Shown here: in pieces, positions 57,463 to 64,000 of the stretch
Layout: each line of letters starts with the position of its first letter
How positions within the stretch are numbered: the stretch's first letter is position 1
Assembly: GCA_036426205.1 (NCBI GenBank)
Contig: WSYH01000262.1
Span: forward strand, 124,001 to 188,000
DNA length: 64,000 bases
Direction of reading: 5' to 3'
Origin: Ascaphus truei
Taxonomy: Eukaryota; Chordata; Amphibia; Anura; Ascaphidae
Made by a program: the position numbers and the translations under genes
Notes under the pieces: generated by a model
The model's input: only the letters and a program-made list of their open reading frames with translations
Told to the model about the DNA's origin: nothing
The model's database searches: none

Positions 57463-58660
57463 TGGAGGCGCTACCGACCGAACATCAAGTCAGATATACC
57501 CCAGGTTCCCAGTAGTGGAGACTCAGATCTCCTGTGCACCACAGATATTGCACCATATACACACACCGTAGCCACACATCTCTCAGGGGGTGGGAAAGTG
57601 TGCTACATATATATATATATATATATATATTCAGATAAATATCATGTGTGCAAAAACATAGGGGTTAAATATTCCTAAATAGTGCAGCCACAATGCTGGT
57701 TTTAACACAAAAACCTTAATATTGATGACACAAATTGCATCCGACACAGTTAGAAATGAAGTCCTTATAAAAAATCCTATTAGGAGAGGGTTTAGCAAAA
57801 TTATGTTGATTGAAGATCAAATGTAACCTTGAACTTATGACGAATGTAAAATAACAATGTTATCCCATAAAAGGGCACTAATAGTATAACAATAGCAAAT
57901 TTGTAACTATGTTGTTTGTAGAATCAGTAATGAAACCAGGTGGGAGTAAAGTATTCTTACTGTGTCTCAGTAATTGCTGATTAAACAGTCCAATAGGTGT
58001 ATGCTAAAGAGGTGTTTTGTGTCCTGTAATTGGAGCCAATGTTATCAGTACCTTTGACTGTGCACTGCTCCAGAAAAACAATGGGTGATGGGACTTTCAC
58101 GCTGCAAGGATTTTTCACCTTTAGATATACTGTGCCTGATGATTCTGGCACTACAGCTCCCCAGTCTTCCGCTGAGTCATCCTCCAACCGCACACCTCAT
58201 AGCCAAAAACCTCCATCGGACTCTCTGAGGGACCTCCGAGCCAAGTGTTTACTCAATCTGCCCGGACTGCTCACCACGTCTCACCGGCTCCACTCGGCAG
58301 CACCTCTACCAGTTCTACCGGGTCGTCATCCGACTGGTACACAGTCTGCCTGGATGTATGGCTGCTTACTGCATCCCACCGCGCCTCTTGCTTTCATCGG
58401 CAACACCTCTGTCGGCTCTCCCAGGTCATCCTCTGACTGGTGCGCAGAAGCAGGTGCACAGGAACCCCACATGTGCAGCATCTCTCACAGGAATCGGCAC
58501 AGGATTTTCCACTTAGCTAAGTCAGGAGCCTCAATCGTTATACAAAAGGGGCTCAGATATTGGAGAAAATAATGAGCAAACATCAGCTTCCTTTTTAAAA
58601 AAAACTGTAATGCTGAAATATGACGCTACAGGTATAGAGATATAAACAGTGGGTAACACT
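57463..58660. other. no gene recognised
   Basis: Contains an AT microsatellite (57607-57632). A 180-codon frame at 58030-58572 is Ser/Pro-rich and shows no domain; it lies next to a Penelope terminus and is probably non-coding. Confidence 0.4.
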
Positions 58661-58661
58661 C

Positions 58662-58711
58662 TATAAACCCTACACATTTCGTCTAATGCTAAACTTCATC
58701 AGGGGTATAAA
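58662..58711 (-). ncRNA. hammerhead-like motif
   Basis: Minus strand: CUGAUGA intact, extra A, stem II GUUU/AGAC, then GAAAU; outer stem CCC/GGG plus UAUA pairing. The expected GUC cleavage site is altered, so cleavage is doubtful. Confidence 0.5.
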
Positions 58712-59132
58712 ATTGTAAAATTGACAACATATATTTGTACCAGTGTCCATGCTACAATAGGTTAATTGGAAAATCTAACCTCCAATAATGGTTGGTGGAA
58801 ATCAACCAATGGAAACACTTATAGCATAGAGTGCTCAAGGAAAAACTTTGTATCCGTATAGTTTATACAGTTATACTTTAAACAATAATAAAATATTTTA
58901 ATAGAAATTACTTAATAATAAATAAAATCAATATAAAAAAAATATTTGAATAAAATCAATGCACAAATAAAAAATATCGTGAATGGTTAACAATTATATC
59001 ATAATGATTATATATAATATAAACCAAATACAAAATGTAAAGTATAGAAATGATAAATATCAAACAAATGGAAACAGAAAAAGGCAAATAGGTAACAATA
59101 GAGACATTAAAGGAACCCAAATGGAACATTAA

Positions 59133-59600
59133 TTATTTAATAAGAAAAGCCCCCAAATCGAAATCAACATTGTGTCCGAAGGGCACCAAAGTTTTCAAAC
59201 TATGAATCCATTTAGTTTCCAACTTTGAGATTTGGTTGACTATGTCGCCACCCCTCCAATTGTGTTGCAACATGTCTATGCCAATGCATTTAATGACCAT
59301 TGGATTCTGACTGTGACACTCCTTAAAGTGTCTTGATAGATGAATGTTTACAATGTGCTCCGCAAATCTTAGCTTGAGTTTTCTTGTTGTCCGGCCTATA
59401 TATTGTTTATTGCACGGACATTGTATGAGATATACTGTATTTACCGGGTCGCAGTAAATAAACTTATCAATGACAAATTCCTTTTTAGTTTGAGTGGAAG
59501 AGAACCCCCTTTCTTGTTTGGCCTCTTGTGGATTCAATTTGCACATTTTGCAACAGAGGCACTTAAAGAATCCTTTAACATTAAGAAAAGAATATTGATT
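59133..59600 (-). pseudogene. GIY-YIG endonuclease end of a Penelope-like ORF
   Basis: Reading starts upstream with a CLCCKMCKL cysteine cluster (about 59545-59580), then in the frame 59546-59133 VYLIQCPCNKQYIGRTTRK (residues 38-56; GIY-YIG strand), FAEHI, and the typical end KLETKWIHSLKTLVPFGHN. The end matches the C-terminus seen at 23275-23405 in position and pattern. Upstream RT sequence is not readable. It differs clearly from the 55.9-kb copy and represents another Penelope lineage. Confidence 0.75.
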
Positions 59601-60247
59601 TATTATCTGTATTAGATTTTAAACAACTGGGTGCAATGAATTTTTTGAGTGTATTAGCTTTTGTGAATAGCACTCTTGGAATGGATGGGTAATATGAATG
59701 CAGAATGGGGTCTTTGAGAAACAAATACCAATGCTTATTTAGGATATGTTTGATTTTTGCTGATAAAGAGTTATACTGTGTTATGAATGAAACATCAAGA
59801 GTACTTTAAGAAATTTGAAGGGTTTTATCCATTTCTTTTATATTCCCTTTGAGCAAATCCTTTCTATTTAGTTTAATAGTTTTAGAATAGGAATCTTCTA
59901 AAGTGCATTTGTTATAAGATTTTGATTTAAATGTATCAATTATAACAGATGCTAATTGTTGAAACACGTTCTTCTGAACGATTGCGTTTGGCACGCCTCA
60001 GTTCTTCGAATGTTATATTGTCCAACCATTTTTTGTAATGATGGCTCTCTGCTTCAATATTGTTTAAACAATTAACAGGTTTGTGATACGTTTTGGTACA
60101 AATTGAAACCCTCTTTGATTAGATTGATAAATTCAGTAACTCCAATTCCAGAGTGCTGTGTTTAGCTGTGAATTTAAGATTGAAGTTATTCAAATTAATG
60201 CGTTCTAAAAAGAAATTTTAAGTGTTGTGATCCCCACATCATCACTG

Positions 60248-60285
60248 CCTGATGAAGCATATCTATTATGCGAAACGCGTAGCGG
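60248..60285 (+). ncRNA. hammerhead-like motif
   Basis: CUGAUGA, extra A, perfect stem II GCAUA/UAUGC, then GAAAC. The stem III/cleavage part reads GCGUAGC rather than ending in GUC, so it may be inactive. Confidence 0.5.
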
Positions 60286-60496
60286 AATCTTGTGTGTGTG
60301 AACCTGGCTCTATGCCATCCGGTTGCTCTACACTATAGTGTGCTTTTAAGCACATAGCCAGTGTTCAACTACCACAACTTCCCTTGTTTGGGACGGTCAG
60401 ACCCAGCGACGGAAACGAGGGGGCCTACCTCATACGGGACCGCAGTGACGCGTGAACCTAGAAGTGGGTAGCAACGAGGTGTTACCAGCTAATCCC

Positions 60497-60556
60497 TGCG
60501 TGCGGGATTGAACCACACCAGTATCCCCCCCCTATCCCGCTGAGCTACCGATGTGA
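60497..60556 (-). tRNA. tRNA-like relic (tRNA-derived SINE head or pseudogene)
   Basis: Minus strand has TAGCTCAGCGGG, a perfect RNA polymerase III A box, and GGTTCAATCC, a B box with one change. The T arm folds (GTGTGG/CCGCAC, 7-nt loop). The anticodon region is ~11 bases short and G-rich, and the acceptor stem is absent, so it is not a working tRNA gene. Confidence 0.5.
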
Positions 60557-60559
60557 TGT

Positions 60560-61204
60560 TAAAGAGACTGGCTAAATTTTAAATCGGACTGAGTTTTACC
60601 TACATGAAAGTGAATACTTGCTTGTTCTTTGTATTGAATAATACATATCTCCTTACCTTGGTGCGCTCCTGTGCTTTTTTCTTTCTTGGTGTTTGGTCCA
60701 CCGACGGATGCTTCCTGCGGTGGACATTTGTGGAGGAAGGGAATACCTCCACGCATCAGGAGCTGCAAGAGGAAGGAGAAAATCTATCACAAGATTTATT
60801 TAGGAAGCAAGAGCGCGGATTGAAAACTTTTCTAATTTTGAATACATTTGCACATTTCTATTAAATTATCATAGGCCCCTTTTCAATATTCTTGAAGTCA
60901 TCTTCTCTGTACATGAGAAGATTTAAGCACCCTTCAAGTCATCCTCCAAAGTGGCCAATCAGGCCATTTTCAGCCAAAATACCCCATCGACTTTAATGGA
61001 GAATTTCCACCAAAAATAGACTACTCAGCCACTTTGGCGGATATAGCCTAAACCCTAAATGTACTTGAGCAAGAAAAAGTGGCGTAATAGCATATTGAAT
61101 AGGGGGCATAGTATATAAAGCATTGGTGTTACATTGTGGACGTTTAAACAGACCAATGCACTTGCTTCCATTAAGAGAATGGAAACAAAAGAAAACAGCG
61201 CACA
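60560..61204. other. no gene recognised
   Basis: AT-rich DNA without supported frames; part near 60900-61030 looks like an old interspersed repeat. Confidence 0.4.
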
Positions 61205-61840
61205 ACGCCAAATAGTGATTATGTCCCTTGTTCGGTTGGGATCTTCGGAGCGTGGCCCCAGGGCGTGATGGGCTCTATCCATCTCTATGTCCTTTGGTGT
61301 GAGGTCGGGGCACATTGAGACAAAAAAGTCCTGGAGATATGACCTGAGCTGACCAGGCAGAACCGCCTCCGGGACGCCCCGGATTCTAATATTCTGGCGC
61401 CTGTCGCAATTTTCCTCTTCCTCAAGGCAGTCTCTTAGGCTGTTTACCTCTGCGTCTAGTCAAAATATTTCGTTGGCTGCCTCATCCTGGGATTGCGTGG
61501 TTTCGGCCATTTTAAGCTCAAGGGCTGTGGTGCGCTCCGTCAGGCCCGTTATTTCCTGTTTAAGTTATTTTACCGCGGCCCGCAGGTCATCTTGCAGTGA
61601 GGAGTGAAGTTTATTTAGCATTGTGGAGATCATCTCCTGCATAAATGCTCTTGTGAGTACTTCCTCCGGCTGTGGTGGGGTAGCCGTATTGCTCCGTTCG
61701 GTTGTTCCCTGCTTGGGCCCACGTGTGCTCGCAGAGCCGGCGCCATCTTGTGATCTTAATGCAGCTTCTGAGCTGTTATGGGAGGGGGAGAAGTACTTAG
61801 CGACTCCTGGGGTGGCTTGGGACTTGGATTTGCTCGCCAT
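61205..61840 (-). pseudogene. L1/Tx1 ORF1 (RNA-binding protein), broken
   Basis: The minus frame reads a Ser/Thr-rich N-terminus, a coiled-coil stretch (AFMQEMISTMLNKLHSSLQD), in-frame stops near 61566 and 61459, then RRQNIRIRGVPE and RAHHALGPRSED, the signature of the RRM and C-terminal domain of L1-group ORF1 proteins, which coat the element RNA. Homology ends at RDII. Two stops and the truncation make it inactive. Confidence 0.8.
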
Positions 61841-61992
61841 TCTTGTTGCTAGGGGTATTAGGGGGATTTGCGGCAGCAATTGTGGATGTTTTTAGGGGGG
61901 GGAAAGCGCTTATTCTGCTCTTATTATATCAGGGTCTGTGGAGCTCCTCTTCTACACAGCCTCTCTCATCGGCGTCCTGGACACGCCCCCAG
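61205..61992 (-). mobile_element. Tx1/L1-type LINE, 5' end with ORF1
   Basis: ORF1 begins at 61840 (MASKSKSQATPGVAKYF) on the minus strand and is followed by a coiled coil and an RRM-type segment before the homology stops at about 61205. The 5' end, CTGGGGGCGTGTCC near 61992, abuts the coiled-coil ORF at 61993. Confidence 0.75.
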
Positions 61993-62603
61993 ATAGATCT
62001 TCTTTTAGAGACCGTGTTAAATATGGATAGGCGGATGGAGAAGATGGATAGGCGTGTGGAGCAGATGGATGGGCGCATAGAGAAGATAGAGACTGACATA
62101 GCAGGAATACATTGTTTGCTTGGAGTTCCTGCCCCTGTATGTCAGACGCAGGAGCAGGAGGGTGGCATGATTCCATCACCAAGCGCACCCCATCCGTCTG
62201 AAGAATATGTGTACTTGATTGATGAGGATGCCATGACAACCCCATTAAGACCACAACAGGAGGTGTCAAGCCCGATAAGGCAACTTCCACAGGAGGAAAG
62301 CATCCTCCCAGACCACCTACCCTCGCCCGCTGCCAGAAGCACACCCGCTTCCATAAGCACACCCCCTCTCAGAGTCACACCTACACACGCTTGCATTGAA
62401 ACGGTGCCCGACATCAGCTTGTGTGACCTACCCCAGCCACTCAGGGAGAAGTACAAGGTTGCAAGTCCTGGTATAGCCCAGAGATATGCAATGTACATCT
62501 TCAAACACCACGTCAGTTACAAGGTGTACTGTGGGTGGACCCACAACATGAACTACGATGGGAATCAAATAAAAAATGTGCACTACCGTTGCCTTGTTAG
62601 TAA
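61993..62603 (+). pseudogene. second copy of the coiled-coil ORF, with possible BEN-like domain
   Basis: IDLLLETVLNMDRRMEKMDR and RIEKIETDIAGI match residues 241-272 of the protein at 18630-19475. The frame is open through a Ser/Pro-rich acidic linker (EEYVYLIDEDAMTTPL) and a C-terminal part at about 62440-62600 reading SPGIAQRYAMYIFKHH and WTHNMNYDGNQIK, whose spacing of hydrophobic residues and NYDG resemble BEN domains, a DNA-binding fold; that assignment is tentative. The N-terminal part is missing: the Tx1-type L1 5' end adjoins the first codon. Sequence after ~62603 looks non-coding, and a GTTAGT donor-like site lies there. Confidence 0.5.
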
Positions 62604-64000
62604 GACTTTGCGTGCGAGGCAGTTGGGGGGGGGGTGGGGAACTGCTACTGTCGAAGTATGTGCAGGAGTTAGTAAACACAGTAAGGGCTTAGGGAATTTT
62701 CATGAATGGCTCGGGGGGGATGTGTGGTGTCTCTTGTTCACATACATGCATGCGCATAAATGTGATGACACGCATACTGTATGCGTTTCAACAAGGTTCC
62801 ATGAGACATACAGTATACTGTACACATGCGCATTAAATCAAAACAGTAGAAAAACAATACATATACAATACATATACTGTAGAATAAATACATACTGTAT
62901 AGAATAAAAGATATTTTTTTTATTTTTGGGGTTTCTTATACAGTACATAGGTATTGAATATGAAAACAGCAGCATAGTGTTTAAGGTTTTCTATATAGCT
63001 CACAGTTAGTCTATCCTAATCAATAAAAATTGCACTGTCACTAAATTGTTGCCTCCAGTAATTGTATTTTTAAATCAGATTCATCAATGCGCAAGCAACG
63101 TTTCAAAAAAATGATATTTTCCATTGAAATCCATCCATTTGCCATTCTCCGCTTGATGAGAAAGTTTATTTTCTGAGGAAAAATAAAATTATTACTGGTA
63201 CCGTACTGTATATTATATGTTTCCGTTATTGCTGTTCTGTTGTTCAAAATTTATAACAGAATGTTTTAACTCCCAAAAAATAAAAAAATGTTGAATAATT
63301 TTTAAATTGTTTCATTGTTGCATTCTGCAACCTTTTATAAAAATTTCAGTGTCTCAAAAACATACAGTAAGAACATAATGGTTGGTTAAAATCAATCAGT
63401 CCCCTCAAGAAGGCCACAATAATTTTCTCGGGGTGGGGGGGCGACTCTTGTTCACATACATGCATGGGCCTAAATGTGATGACACACATATGAGTTTCAA
63501 CAAGGTTCCAATGAGACATACAGTAAGCGCATGTGCCTAGCTGTCCACCAATTGTTCAGTATCTACTGTAGAAGCTGCTCAGCCAATCATATTGCTGGAT
63601 TACATTTTCTAGAATTATGAATAAAATAATAGAACTAAATAACCATAAGCAAAGCGATTGATTACAGGAGAACGGACCGATCTGCAGTAACTAATCGCTT
63701 GTCTGTGTGCATAATGTATTGATATTTAAAAAAAAGAATAAAATACGGCAGCTGAACTGCAGGTTTTTACATTCTTTATATAGTAGATTTTGCCATCGGT
63801 TGGCGCCGAGCCACTGCCAGTCCCATATTCTTGATTATACACATAGTTGACAGGTGACAGCGGGCCTGCTACACCTGTAGTTGACAGCTTATGAAGCTGG
63901 AAATCTTTTTGGTACATGCAAGCTTGCTGGTATCTTTACGTGAAATCTTGCTCAGTCTGCAGGTATCCTGGTGGGGACAGATAGCAAGGGTTGCCAGTCA
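62604..64000. repeat. direct repeat of ~100 bp (62731-62829 and 63445-63536) in AT-rich DNA
   Basis: CTCTTGTTCACATACATGCA starts both copies; AACAAGGTTCCA and GAGACATACAGTA follow in both. The rest of the stretch is AT-rich with CAGTATACTGTA-type words like those in the Tc1-like introns. A short minus frame at 63726-63917 has no known domain. No gene is supported. Confidence 0.6.

Larger units (their letters stand above)
58661..60300 (-). mobile_element. second Penelope-like element, hammerhead-like motifs at both ends
   Basis: The GIY-YIG coding end lies on the minus strand between hammerhead-like motifs at 58662-58711 (minus) and 60248-60285 (plus). The motifs face in opposite directions, as in an insertion with inverted terminal repeats. 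The reverse transcriptase is mostly lost; 59630-60200 is decayed. Confidence 0.7.

Noticed and set aside
56910..57678. Overlapping ORFs of 122, 122 and 162 codons
   Set aside because: They overlap in three frames across an LTR-like repeat and microsatellite, with no domain.
58030..58572. 180-codon Ser/Pro-rich ORF
   Set aside because: No domain or conserved motif; it sits beside a Penelope terminus and looks like terminal-repeat sequence.
63726..63917. Minus ORF near the right edge as part of a gene entering the window
   Set aside because: Stops lie close upstream in the frame and no domain or splice pattern supports it.

Overview
The window reads as nuclear DNA of a frog or toad. The only cellular gene I can support is a three-exon small heat-shock protein gene, HSPB1 (exons at 32776-33172, 40890-40953 and 41970-42162, plus strand; 217 codons). 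Its protein looks like a vertebrate Hsp27 of amphibian type. Everything around it is the mobile-element mixture typical of anuran genomes: L2/CR1/Rex1-type and Tx1-type LINEs, Penelope-like elements with hammerhead-like termini, Ty3/Gypsy chromovirus remains, several LTR families, hAT and PIF/Harbinger MITEs, and an intron-bearing Tc1-like element. There are no bacterial features, CRISPR arrays or rRNA genes.

Layout. 1-2155: internally deleted LINE with a 2A-like motif. 2156-4960: LTR element with an unfamiliar 293-codon ORF. 6637-6995: run of GC-rich hairpins. 7739-9057: hAT element with perfect 8-bp duplication, filled by a purine-only tract. 9636-10429: hAT relic plus solo LTR. 11635-15834: broken Ty3/Gypsy chromovirus (minus), followed by a 1.5-kb LTR and an L2 3' end. 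18630-21447: divergent pair made of a repeat-rich coiled-coil ORF (minus) and a Tc1-like transposase pseudogene with GT-AG introns (plus). 21490-23548: Tx1-type L1 and Penelope insertions. 24686-25500: second LINE of the first family. 25701-26290: LTR. 26300-32640: mostly unique AT-rich DNA with one MITE, a telomere-like minisatellite and a long CT microsatellite. 32650-42251: HSPB1, whose introns hold at least five small palindromic or MITE-like insertions. 42539-44843: hAT with a 1-kb TG minisatellite and nested LTR. 45580-47623: LTR region. 49042-50060: inverted Penelope-type terminal repeats with an 11-bp duplication. 51190-51262: best hammerhead-like motif. 54980-60300: CR1 tail, two Penelope coding remnants, one LTR. 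61205-62603: Tx1-type L1 ORF1 abutting a second copy of the coiled-coil ORF, here followed by a possible BEN-like domain.

The least familiar item is the divergent two-gene arrangement at 18.6-21.4 kb together with the related ORF at 62 kb. It may be a DNA transposon carrying an accessory DNA-binding protein and a spliced transposase. The orphan ORF at 3048-3929 and the covarying hammerhead-like motifs come next. All transposon genes seen are damaged except the 18.6-kb accessory ORF and the 3-kb orphan ORF, which are open over their length. No computation or database search was available; family names rest on motifs read by eye.
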